8,570 nt of DNA from Candidatus Neomicrothrix sp. UBA7388. GTDB lineage: Bacteria; Actinomycetota; Acidimicrobiia; Acidimicrobiales; Poriferisodalaceae. A program made the translations under genes and the position numbers. The stretch spans positions 1-8,570 of the forward strand of contig DKNM01000097.1 of NCBI GenBank assembly GCA_002470695.1, given 5' to 3'. The stretch's first letter is position 1. Every line of letters begins with the position of its first letter. The notes below the pieces were generated by a model, which was given only the letters and a program-made list of their open reading frames with translations, did no database searches and was not told the origin of the DNA. Shown here piece after piece: positions 1-6,746 of this stretch.

Positions 1-141
1 TGATGATGAAGCTGATGAGCTGACAGTCGGTAGCGTCGTAGTGGAATCGCTGGCAGTGCTACTGAGAGAGCATGCGCTGAGTAGGGCAAAGGCGAGTAAG
101 GCGATAACAGCGCTAAATGTTCGAGCTTTCATATTGGTCAT
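1..141 (-). CDS. Secreted lipoprotein, N-terminal part (runs off the left edge)
   Basis: Reading leftward from ATG at 141-139, 47 codons stay open to the window edge. The product starts with a textbook lipoprotein signal: a short basic start (MTNMKAR), a hydrophobic core at about residues 8-22, and the lipobox LSAC with Cys24 as the lipidated residue. After the Cys comes a linker (residues 25-47) in which 16 of 23 residues are Ser or Thr, typical of a flexible tether before an extracellular domain. The AGGGAAAG at 157-150 lies 8 bases before the ATG and supports this start over the second Met (residue 4). The functional domain is outside the window, so the role (substrate-binding protein, enzyme or other) cannot be told. 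It is transcribed divergently from the amidohydrolase gene. Export and lipid anchoring are inferred with good confidence from the signal. Confidence 0.8.
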   Translation of the reverse strand, partial: MTNMKARTFSAVIALLAFALLSACSLSSTASDSTTTLPTVSSSASSS

Positions 142-317
142 CGTGACGTCTTTCCCTAGTGAGCGGCCGACTAAAAGCGCTCCCTGCGCTTCGACACCAC
201 AAAAGACAGTACATCTAGTGCGCTTAACGTGTCGGCTTCGTCGAACGGTTAGTCTATGGAGAGCCGAAGTCTTCGGAGCGGGGCAACGGTGTTACTTGAA
301 CGCTGAGGGAGTCAGGT
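142..317. promoter_or_regulatory. Divergent intergenic region with two inverted repeats
   Basis: This 176-bp gap separates two divergent genes and must hold both promoters unless one lies inside a gene. Two perfect 6-bp inverted repeats are visible: AAGCGC-tccct-GCGCTT at 175-191 and CCGAAG-t-CTTCGG at 264-276. TGCGCTT also recurs directly at 185-191 and 219-225. The repeat at 264-276 has a 1-base centre, which suits a protein-binding dyad better than an RNA hairpin. It lies about 40 bases before the amidohydrolase start. GAGGGAG at 305-311 is that gene's ribosome binding site. I could not find a convincing -35/-10 pair for either direction. Regulatory use of the repeats is inference. Confidence 0.4.
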
Positions 318-2042
318 ATGTCAGAGTTAGAGTTCGATATTGTCATCAGAAATGGCCTAGTTGTTGATGGAACGGGGCGTGAACCCGTTAAAGCGGATGT
401 TGCCATAAGGGGTGACCGAATCGTTGCCATTGGCGAAATCGTTGGCCAAGGTGACAAAGAAATTGAAGCAGCCGGACGTGTCGTCACGCCGGGCTTCGTC
501 GATATCCACACTCACCTTGATGCTCAGCTGGCGTGGGACCCTATCGGCTCCAGTTCGTGCTGGCACGGCATTACGTCTGTGGTTATGGGTAACTGCGGCG
601 TCACGTTTGCTCCGGTCAAAACTGAGGACATTTCTTATTTGGCAGAGGTCATGGAGTCGGTTGAGGACATCCCTCGTGACGCCATTCTTGAAGGTCTTCC
701 TTGGGACTGGCGGACCTTTGGCGAGTACCTAGAGTTTTTGGATCGCCTACCGAAGGGCATCAATGTCGGCGGAATGGTGGGGCACGTCGCAGTGCGCTGG
801 AATGTAATGGGCGAGGAAAGCCTTACGGAAGCCCCAGCGACACCCGAAGAGATATCGGAAATGTGCGAACTCGTCGACGAAGCGATCGAGTCAGGTGCTC
901 TTGGTTTCTCAACATCGCGCACACTGCTTCACCGGACCCCTGATGGCAGGCCAATTCCTGGAACATTCGCTGAAGATGAAGAGTTGTTTGCCTTCGCCGA
1001 TGTTCTGGGCAAACACGGACGGGGAGTTTTTGAATCGGCGCCGCGTTTTGAGAAAGCTGGAGCGGACTGGGCAGGCTTGAAGCACGAAATACAAACCCTT
1101 GGAGAGATCACGCGGCGAAGCGGACGCCCCTCCACATTTGGTCTCGTCTACAACGCAGTTCGCACGGATATGAGCGATGTCGCTTTGCAGGAAGTTGCGC
1201 GGGAGAATGCCGCTGGCGCGAGTCTTCGACCTCAGACAACCTGCCGGCCAATCGGCGTGGTGTTGGGCATTCAGCATAGAACACCATGGGCGCGTGCCGG
1301 CGCTACTTGGAGGTCAATGGAGGAGATGACCGTAGAGCAACGGCTTGCTCTGATTAGAGATGAAAACTCACGTGCTCAATTGATAGCTGAGGCGAACGAT
1401 CCTGAAAAAACTTATGGTGGCTCGGTTCTGCGAGCGGACCTAAGTCGCCTTTATTTGCTAGATGCGGAAAACCCTAACTACCGCGTCGGTCCAGACGAGA
1501 CCCTAGAGAGTTTGGCCGAGAAGGCCGGCGTGACTCCCGTTGAGTACTTCCTCGATGCGACAGACGCTTCTGATGGATCGGTGATGCTAACTCTCCCTGT
1601 CTTAAACCAAGATTTTGCTGCCATCGAGACAATGCTTGAAGACGAATCAATCGTTATGGGTTTGGCTGATGCAGGAGCACACGTTGGCCAAATAATGGAC
1701 TCGAGCCAGCCGACGTTCTTCCTTAGTCACTGGGTTCGCGACACTGGCTTCTTCACTATTGAGGAGGGGGTGCGCCGAATAACATCGGATACGGCCGACT
1801 TATTCGGTCTGGCGGATAGAGGGCGTTTGATTGAGGGGGCATATGCAGACGTCAACGTCATAGATTTTGAGGCTTTGTCGCTCTCTGGGCCCGAGTATGT
1901 GCATGACTTTCCGGGCGGCGCGGGACGCTACATACAGCGAGGCCGTGGCTACGAGGCAACCATAGTAAATGGGAAGATCTTTATGGAACAAGGCGAACAC
2001 ACGGGTGCATTGGCCGGTGTCACTTTGCGCTCTTCTGACTAG
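318..2042 (+). CDS. Amidohydrolase of the N-acyl-D-amino-acid deacylase (D-aminoacylase) family
   Basis: The 574-residue protein is a metal-dependent amidohydrolase of the D-aminoacylase-like group (amidohydrolase family 3). Members hydrolyse N-acyl or other cyclic and linear amide bonds in the cytoplasm. The N-terminal beta sandwich (1-55) leads into the barrel with GFVDIHTHLDAQ (metal ligands His64 and His66), GNCG (Cys93, the bridging Cys of D-aminoacylases), GALGFSTSR (193-201) and GLADAGAHV (Asp451, catalytic Asp). The C-terminal strand set closes with the typical ATIVNGKIFMEQGEHTGAL. Two histidines that bind zinc in characterised D-aminoacylases are not visible: the corresponding stretches read GVFESAPRF (237-245) and STFGLVYN (272-279). 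From memory, a subgroup of about 570 residues shares this, so the substrate should not be assumed to be an N-acyl-D-amino acid. The ATG is preceded by GAGGGAG with 6 bases of spacing. The cyclophilin gene follows after 33 bases and may be co-transcribed. Confidence 0.85.
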   Translation: MSELEFDIVIRNGLVVDGTGREPVKADVAIRGDRIVAIGEIVGQGDKEIEAAGRVVTPGFVDIHTHLDAQLAWDPIGSSSCWHGITSVVMGNCGVTFAPVKTEDISYLAEVMESVEDIPRDAILEGLPWDWRTFGEYLEFLDRLPKGINVGGMVGHVAVRWNVMGEESLTEAPATPEEISEMCELVDEAIESGALGFSTSRTLLHRTPDGRPIPGTFAEDEELFAFADVLGKHGRGVFESAPRFEKAGADWAGLKHEIQTLGEITRRSGRPSTFGLVYNAVRTDMSDVALQEVARENAAGASLRPQTTCRPIGVVLGIQHRTPWARAGATWRSMEEMTVEQRLALIRDENSRAQLIAEANDPEKTYGGSVLRADLSRLYLLDAENPNYRVGPDETLESLAEKAGVTPVEYFLDATDASDGSVMLTLPVLNQDFAAIETMLEDESIVMGLADAGAHVGQIMDSSQPTFFLSHWVRDTGFFTIEEGVRRITSDTADLFGLADRGRLIEGAYADVNVIDFEALSLSGPEYVHDFPGGAGRYIQRGRGYEATIVNGKIFMEQGEHTGALAGVTLRSSD

Positions 2043-2075
2043 CTCATAAGGGTCTAGTGAATGTAGGGTGCAGCT

Positions 2076-2552
2076 ATGGCTTCAGCACCTGCAATGAATA
2101 TCAATCAAGACGCAACGTATCGAGTCACTCTAGGTACCAGCAAGGGTGAAATTGTGATGGAACTCGACCCAAAGCTTGCTCCTATCACGGTCAACAATTT
2201 CGTCAATCTTGCCCGGGATGGCTATTACACGGGACTCACTTTCCACCGTGTGGTTCCTGATTTCGTCATACAAGGCGGTTGTCCAGAAGGTACGGGCACT
2301 GGGGGACCCGGATATCGATTTGATGATGAGCCCGTGACTGGTGAGTACGTTCTCGGAGCTGTAGCGATGGCCAACGCTGGACCCAACACGAACGGGAGCC
2401 AATTTTTCATCTGTATAGATGACTGCCGCTCTAAGCTCGCCCCGGCCTACAACCTCTTTGGTTTCGTCTCATCCGGAATGGATGTTGCCCTTGAGATTGG
2501 GGTAGGGGACACAATGGATTCAGTAGAGGTTGCCGAGGTCTTGGCTGGTTAG
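2076..2552 (+). CDS. Cyclophilin-type peptidyl-prolyl cis-trans isomerase
   Basis: The 158-residue product is a single-domain cyclophilin, the usual size for small bacterial forms, and catalyses cis-trans isomerisation of Xaa-Pro bonds in protein folding. It has no signal peptide or membrane segment, so it should be cytoplasmic. The core motif FHRVVPDFVIQGG (56-68) carries the catalytic Arg58 together with Phe63 and Gln66. NGSQFFICI (106-114) supplies the hydrophobic proline pocket. YNLFGFV (125-131) stands where human cyclophilin A has its W121/H126 region; no Trp is present there, which is common in bacterial members and usually means weak cyclosporin binding. The chosen ATG has AGGG about 8 bases upstream. 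A second Met at residue 7 is an alternative start that would remove only a short disordered tip. The gene sits 33 bases after the amidohydrolase and 60 bases before crotonase A. Confidence 0.93.
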   Translation: MASAPAMNINQDATYRVTLGTSKGEIVMELDPKLAPITVNNFVNLARDGYYTGLTFHRVVPDFVIQGGCPEGTGTGGPGYRFDDEPVTGEYVLGAVAMANAGPNTNGSQFFICIDDCRSKLAPAYNLFGFVSSGMDVALEIGVGDTMDSVEVAEVLAG

Positions 2553-2612
2553 TGGGAGTGCAGCCCTCCTCGGTCAAGCAGTAACCTGTGATGGTCTCTG
2601 AAAGGGTAAGAC

Positions 2613-3407
2613 ATGAATGACGTAGTTCTTTATGAAGAGAATGATGGGGTAGCGCTCATTACTTTGAACAGGCCTGAACGGCTGAATTCGTGGACCGGAG
2701 AGCTCGGTTCCGCTTATTTCGACGCTTTGGATCGCGCTGCGGGCTCGGCAAACGCGAAAGCGATTGTCGTTACTGGAGCGGGGCGAGGCTTCTGCTCAGG
2801 TGCCGATATGGACATGCTCCAGGGCATCGGCGCACGCGATGGCGAAGAAGAGGAAACTCCGAGATTAAGAAATGAACGCCATGACTATGCATTGACAATT
2901 CCCAAACCAGTTGTTGCGGCAATTAACGGAGCGTGCGCTGGCCTTGGATTCGTTCATGCGATGATGTGTGATATTCGTTTCGCCGCTGAGGGAGCTAAAT
3001 TCACTAGCGCTTTCGCTCGACGAGGGCTTATCGCTGAGCACGGTGTTTCCTACATGCTTCCTAGAGTGGTCGGACCTTCCAACGCCTTGGATATTTTGAT
3101 GTCGGGTCGAGTGTTCTTGGCTGAAGAGGCGAAGGAGATGGGAGTTGTCAGTCGGGTCTTGCCTGCTGACGAGCTTGTAGAATCGACTATTGAATACGCG
3201 CAAGAATTAGGAAGATTCAGTGCTCCTTGGTCGATGGCGCAAATGAAGAACCAAATATGGAGTCAACTCGACATGGCTCGAACTGAGTCGCTTGAAGAGT
3301 CGAATCGCGTAATGGCGCAGTCTTTGAAGCGCACAGATTTTAAAGAAGGCGTAGCTAGTTTTGTTGAGAAGCGAGATCCAGCCTTTGAACCGGTGGTTGG
3401 AACTTAA
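2613..3407 (+). CDS. Enoyl-CoA hydratase/isomerase family protein (crotonase A), isomerase-like active site
   Basis: The 264-residue protein is a full-length crotonase-fold enzyme acting on acyl-CoA thioesters. The first oxyanion-hole segment is GRGFCSGADM (57-66) and the second is NGACAGLGF (105-113); the C-terminal helix region reads EGVASFVEKRDPAF (245-258). The two catalytic Glu of true enoyl-CoA hydratases (rat E144 and E164) align with Val114 and Phe134 here, so ordinary hydration of 2-enoyl-CoA is doubtful. Instead RRGLIAEHG (136-144) places Glu142 exactly where delta3,delta2-enoyl-CoA isomerases have their single catalytic Glu (yeast Eci1 pattern GLITEGG). Isomerase or another single-base reaction is therefore the better guess; this is an alignment made by eye. 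AAAGGG at 2601-2606, 6 bases before the ATG, is a good ribosome binding site. A second, dissimilar crotonase lies beyond the antiporter gene, so the pair are not recent duplicates. Confidence 0.9.
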   Translation: MNDVVLYEENDGVALITLNRPERLNSWTGELGSAYFDALDRAAGSANAKAIVVTGAGRGFCSGADMDMLQGIGARDGEEEETPRLRNERHDYALTIPKPVVAAINGACAGLGFVHAMMCDIRFAAEGAKFTSAFARRGLIAEHGVSYMLPRVVGPSNALDILMSGRVFLAEEAKEMGVVSRVLPADELVESTIEYAQELGRFSAPWSMAQMKNQIWSQLDMARTESLEESNRVMAQSLKRTDFKEGVASFVEKRDPAFEPVVGT

Positions 3408-3456
3408 CCAAGAAGAAATGCCTTAATGGCTTCTTAGGGGAGCTAGGGTCGCGACA

Positions 3457-5067
3457 GTGACCGAGACTCTTGGAGCTTTTGCGTTGATTGCATGGCTGGC
3501 CTATTTGGCCAGTCGCCTTTTAGCGCGTCGTCATTTACCCGAGTTGGTTGGCTTTCTGATCGTTGGCGCGTTACTGGGTCCGTCGGGTATCGAACTGGTT
3601 AGTGAGCATGAGCTGGCCGCTCTCCGCCCAATCACCGAAATAGCGCTTGCTATTTTGATGTTCGTAATCGGTGAGCGGGTTTCGACAAGAGCGTTACGTG
3701 CCGCAAAGTGGACATTGACGACAGGGGCGACACAGTACGCCCTGAGCGCGGTTCTGGTTTTCTGGGCGACGAGGGCGGTCGGAGCGGATCGATCGGTAGC
3801 GCTGGTGCTAGCCGCTCTAGCTGGCGCTGGCGCGCCGATGACGATTGCGCACATTGTGAGCTCTGTCAAGGCGAAGGGAAATTATGCCGTGGGTGTCGTA
3901 GGCACTCATGCTGTCTCGGATGCATTGGCGACGGTTACTTTTGCGGCGGTTTTGCCGATAGCGACAATCCTTGCCGACCAGGACGCAGACGTTTCGGCCG
4001 CGGTAATCGATTTTGTCCAGCTCGGGATAGGGGGAACAGTTCTCGGCATTCTGGGTGGCTGGTTCATATCTCGGCTTGGCTTTCAAATTGAGACCTCGGG
4101 CGAGTTACTGCTTTTCGTGCTCGTTCATATTTTGCTCGGATGGTCCATAGCTGACTGGCTCGATATTTCTTTGCCTTTGGCTGCCTTGATGGCTGGGGCA
4201 ACTGCTGCATCGGTTTCTCCAGAAGCGTTCTCGTTGCGGCTATTTCGCACTATCCGTAGCATCGAGCAGCCTCTCTATCTTTTGTTCTTCGCGTTGGCTG
4301 GAGCATCGATTCATCTTGACGACCTAGGAGGCGTCGGCTTGGTCGGGCTTGCCTACATCGGTGTCCGCGTGGCTGCAAAAATCGTAGGTGGGCTTGCCGG
4401 AGGACTTCTTGGAGGCTTGGGTTGGCGAATGGCCTTGAGGCTAGGAGTGAATTTGACCCCGCAGGCAGGCGTAGCCGTAGGGTTGGCAGTTTTGGCAAGT
4501 GAAGTGCTGGGTGATCCCGGTGCCGAGGCAGCGACAGTCGTGTTGGGATCTGTAGTTCTTTTCGAGTTGATTGGACCTGTTCTGGTCGCCAAAGACCTTA
4601 AGGGCTCCGATGAAGATATTGATCCAGGTCCAAGCAGCCCGACGGAAGTTGAGCTCCCTGCACGCGTCCTCATCGCATCGCCTATGCCCATGGCCATTCC
4701 AGAGTGGTTGATTGATCTGGCGGCGCGCTGGCGTTCACGAATAACCGTCTATCAACCCGGAGAGCCAGAGTCGGAACACATAAGTCGTTTATTGGGGCAA
4801 TGTGCTGCTAAAGACGTTGAAGTCGAATTTCGTTCCCTTCGAAATGAAAGTTTCACTGGCGCCGTGGTGCGCACCCGAGCTGAAGTTCAAGCCGACATGG
4901 TTGTATTATTTGCTGCCCGGCCTCAGGGCGCTTCGTCTCGTCTCGTGTTGTTTCCATCGGAGCGGATCGCGCGCGAGCTCTCTGTGCCGGTACTTAGTTT
5001 TCCAGTTACGACTGAAGGGCCACCGGAACCTGTGCAAAAGAGTCGTCGCTGGCCCTGGTCGCCATAA
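3457..5067 (+). CDS. Cation:proton antiporter (CPA2 / Kef-like) with C-terminal universal-stress-like domain
   Basis: The 536-residue membrane protein belongs to the monovalent cation:proton antiporter-2 family and exchanges Na+ or K+ for protons across the cytoplasmic membrane. Residues 1-378 form about 12-13 hydrophobic segments of the Na+/H+ exchanger domain. PELVGFLIVGALLGPSGIE (28-46) is the hallmark first-helix motif. THAVSDALATV (150-160) supplies the ion-binding Asp155, and RVAAK (304-308) and LTPQAGVAVGLA (333-344) match the conserved late helices. After an acidic, Pro/Ser-rich linker (382-399) a soluble tail begins, PARVLIASPMP (401-411), with the alternating strand-helix pattern of universal stress proteins, ending near residue 518. 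There is no TrkA-N/RCK nucleotide-binding domain as in KefB/KefC. The start is GTG, with AGGG 8 bases upstream; GGGGAG further upstream may help. The tail probably senses a nucleotide or stress state, but the ligand is not shown. Confidence 0.88.
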   Translation: MTETLGAFALIAWLAYLASRLLARRHLPELVGFLIVGALLGPSGIELVSEHELAALRPITEIALAILMFVIGERVSTRALRAAKWTLTTGATQYALSAVLVFWATRAVGADRSVALVLAALAGAGAPMTIAHIVSSVKAKGNYAVGVVGTHAVSDALATVTFAAVLPIATILADQDADVSAAVIDFVQLGIGGTVLGILGGWFISRLGFQIETSGELLLFVLVHILLGWSIADWLDISLPLAALMAGATAASVSPEAFSLRLFRTIRSIEQPLYLLFFALAGASIHLDDLGGVGLVGLAYIGVRVAAKIVGGLAGGLLGGLGWRMALRLGVNLTPQAGVAVGLAVLASEVLGDPGAEAATVVLGSVVLFELIGPVLVAKDLKGSDEDIDPGPSSPTEVELPARVLIASPMPMAIPEWLIDLAARWRSRITVYQPGEPESEHISRLLGQCAAKDVEVEFRSLRNESFTGAVVRTRAEVQADMVVLFAARPQGASSRLVLFPSERIARELSVPVLSFPVTTEGPPEPVQKSRRWPWSP

Positions 5068-5077
5068 TTTAAATGAA

Positions 5078-5106
5078 TTGTGGAACTTAGGATTTGCGGT
5101 GACAAT
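5078..5106 (+). promoter_or_regulatory. Candidate sigma70-type promoter for crotonase B
   Basis: TTGTGG (5078-5083, 3 of 6 matches to TTGACA) and GACAAT (5101-5106, 4 of 6 matches to TATAAT) are separated by exactly 17 bases. They lie in the only clearly AT-rich gap of the rightward run, just after AATTTAAAT at 5066-5074. Transcription would start near 5113, about 20 bases before the ATG at 5133. The matches are modest, so this is a possibility only; it would divide the seven genes into two transcription units. Confidence 0.3.
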
Positions 5107-5120
5107 ATTGGAATCGAGTG

Positions 5121-5125
5121 AAGGA
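5121..5125 (+). promoter_or_regulatory. Ribosome binding site that fixes the crotonase B start
   Basis: AAGGA lies 7 bases before ATG 5133. It falls inside the longer reading frame that begins at GTG 5118, whose own upstream sequence (gaatcga) is a poor ribosome binding site. This favours the ATG and a 267-residue product. Confidence 0.6.
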
Positions 5126-5132
5126 TTGGGAA

Positions 5133-5936
5133 ATGTCTGATTATGTGACGATAAACATTGAAGATGGTGTCGCCGATGTTCGTCTTAACCGTCCGGAGAA
5201 ACTCAATGCAGTAGACGGCAAAATGTTTCGAGCAATCGTTGAAGCGGGAGAGTCTCTAAAAGATCGAAGTGACGTTCGGGTGGCAGTCTTGAGCGGCAAC
5301 GGACGCTCTTTTTGTGCAGGGCTTGATTTTTCTTCGTTCCAAGCGATGGAGTCGAGTTCAGGCGAAAATAGTGAAAATTCGGCACCGATTGATTTGCTAG
5401 AAGGCCGTATGACGCACATGGGTCAACAGGCTGCTTGGGTGTGGCAAGAGCTTGAAATTCCAGTTATTTGTGCCCTGGAAGGCCATGCCTTAGGGGCTGG
5501 GTTCCAGATAGCGATGGGTCCAGATATCCGAATCGTTCATCCGGACACCAAAATGTCGGTTCTGGAAATTCGATGGGGGTTGGTGCCAGATATGGGGGCG
5601 TCGGTTCTGCTTCCACCGTTAGTAGGAATAGATAAAACCAAAGAACTCTATTTCACCGGAAAGATGATTACGGGTACCGAAGCGGTTGAATTAGGCGTCG
5701 CAACACGCACCAGTGCCGAGCCACTCAAAGCTGCTATGGAGTTGGCGAACGAGATTGCCAATAAGAATCCTGACGCCATTCGGCGAATGAAAACGATTTT
5801 AAACGGAGTGGCCGAGAACTCGACAGCCGAGCGATTCGCAGTGGAACGAGAGAACATTGGAGCGCTGATAGGGACGCCGAACCAGAAGGAAGCAGTGCGA
5901 GCATTTTTTGAGAAGCGTGAGCCGGTTTTCGAGTAG
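5133..5936 (+). CDS. Enoyl-CoA hydratase/isomerase family protein (crotonase B), dienoyl-CoA-isomerase-like active site
   Basis: From ATG 5133 the product has 267 residues, a normal crotonase length; GTG 5118 would add five residues (MKDWE) but lacks a good ribosome binding site. GRSFCAGLDF (57-66) and GHALGAGFQIA (117-127) form the CoA oxyanion hole, and AVRAFFEKREPVF (254-266) is the usual tail. The hydratase Glu144 position is Gln125, while Glu145 stands at the Glu164 position. LEIRWGLVPDMG (144-155) also has Asp153 eight residues after Glu145. This is the spacing of the E196/D204 pair in rat delta3,5-delta2,4-dienoyl-CoA isomerase (pattern EVDVGLAAD). The third acidic residue of that enzyme, D176, aligns with Gln125. 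An isomerase of unsaturated acyl-CoA is plausible, but members of this group are usually annotated only as crotonase family. Residues 73-84 are a Ser/Glu/Asn-rich insertion after the first oxyanion loop. The phosphatase gene follows after 27 bases. Confidence 0.9.
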   Translation: MSDYVTINIEDGVADVRLNRPEKLNAVDGKMFRAIVEAGESLKDRSDVRVAVLSGNGRSFCAGLDFSSFQAMESSSGENSENSAPIDLLEGRMTHMGQQAAWVWQELEIPVICALEGHALGAGFQIAMGPDIRIVHPDTKMSVLEIRWGLVPDMGASVLLPPLVGIDKTKELYFTGKMITGTEAVELGVATRTSAEPLKAAMELANEIANKNPDAIRRMKTILNGVAENSTAERFAVERENIGALIGTPNQKEAVRAFFEKREPVFE

Positions 5937-5963
5937 CTCTAAAGATGATGAGGGGCTGAACCC

Positions 5964-6746
5964 GTGTCCGACTTGATTGAAACGCTAATGAGCGAAGCAA
6001 GTGAGCTTGCCCAAGCTGCAGGGGCTGTGACTCTTGAAGCCTTTAGGGCTTCAGCTTTATCCGTTGAGATTAAAGCTGACGGTACCGAGGTGACATCCGC
6101 AGATAGAGATGCGGAGCATCTGATACGAGAGGAGATCAAACTTCGGTACCCCGATCACTCGATTTTAGGGGAGGAAGAGGATGATTTAATTGGAGACGCC
6201 AACCTGACCTGGATAGTCGACCCGATCGACGGCACCAAGGGCTTTGTGCGCGGTGTGCCTCTTTATACGACTCTCTTGGCGGTGGCTGACGAATTGGGTC
6301 CTATGGTTGGCGTGATCCATGTACCGGTGCTCGGGTCGACCCTTGTTGCTGGCCGCGGTATGGGCTGCTGGCTGGACGGAAAGCGGTGCAAAGTCAGCGA
6401 TAGAAATAATCTCAACGGCGCACTAGTCAATACGAGCAGCTACGAAACATTTTCAAGTTCGGCGCTTCTTGCATTGAAGGCATCTGGTGCTCAGATGAGA
6501 GCGTGGGGCGATGCGTTCGGCTACTACTTGGTCGCAACTGGACGGTCGGAAGCAATGATTGATCCGGTCTGTTCTCCTTGGGACTTGGCACCAATGCCAG
6601 TGATTTTGGAAGAAGCTGGTGGTCAATTCTCCAACATCGAAGGCGGAGGTTCTTTTCAGCTTGACGCTCCACCTGATTCGATTAGCGGCTTGGGTACGAA
6701 TCGTTCAATCCACAATGATTTAATTGAAGTTATGGGGTCGCAATGA
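5964..6746 (+). CDS. hisN: Inositol-monophosphatase-fold phosphatase, probable histidinol-phosphatase
   Basis: The 260-residue cytoplasmic protein is a Mg2+-dependent, Li+-sensitive-type phosphatase of the IMPase superfamily. The metal site is complete: GEE (69-71, Glu70), VDPIDGT (85-91, Asp86 and Asp89) and SPWDLAPM (204-211, Asp207). The stretch DGTKGFVRGVPLYTTLLAV (89-107) and WGDAFGYYLVATG (181-193) are closest, as I recall them, to actinobacterial HisN, which removes phosphate from L-histidinol phosphate in the penultimate stages of histidine synthesis. Inositol-phosphate or fructose-1,6-bisphosphate phosphatase activity is the main alternative; no other histidine gene is nearby to decide. 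The start is GTG with AGGGG (5951-5955) 8 bases upstream; an in-frame Met at residue 9 would cut into the first helix. The stop overlaps the start of the next gene as ATGA (6743-6746), so translation of the two is probably coupled. Confidence 0.85.
   Translation: MSDLIETLMSEASELAQAAGAVTLEAFRASALSVEIKADGTEVTSADRDAEHLIREEIKLRYPDHSILGEEEDDLIGDANLTWIVDPIDGTKGFVRGVPLYTTLLAVADELGPMVGVIHVPVLGSTLVAGRGMGCWLDGKRCKVSDRNNLNGALVNTSSYETFSSSALLALKASGAQMRAWGDAFGYYLVATGRSEAMIDPVCSPWDLAPMPVILEEAGGQFSNIEGGGSFQLDAPPDSISGLGTNRSIHNDLIEVMGSQ

Noticed and set aside
41..367. Rightward 108-codon open frame at the left edge.
   Set aside because: It lies opposite a clear lipoprotein signal peptide and runs into the amidohydrolase gene out of frame; its composition is Arg/Ser-rich and it matches no family I know.
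3413..3435. Imperfect hairpin (AAGAA-at-GCC, loop TTAAT, GGC-TTCTT) between crotonase A and the antiporter gene.
   Set aside because: The stem has a two-base bulge and only three G:C pairs at the top, and no T-run follows, so it is not a credible terminator; it could arise by chance.
5118..5132. Upstream GTG start for crotonase B adding MKDWE.
   Set aside because: The good ribosome binding site AAGGA lies downstream of this GTG and the usual family N-terminus begins at the next Met.
2613..5936. The two crotonases as a tandem duplication.
   Set aside because: They differ at nearly every active-site position and belong to different crotonase subgroups, and an unrelated antiporter gene lies between them.
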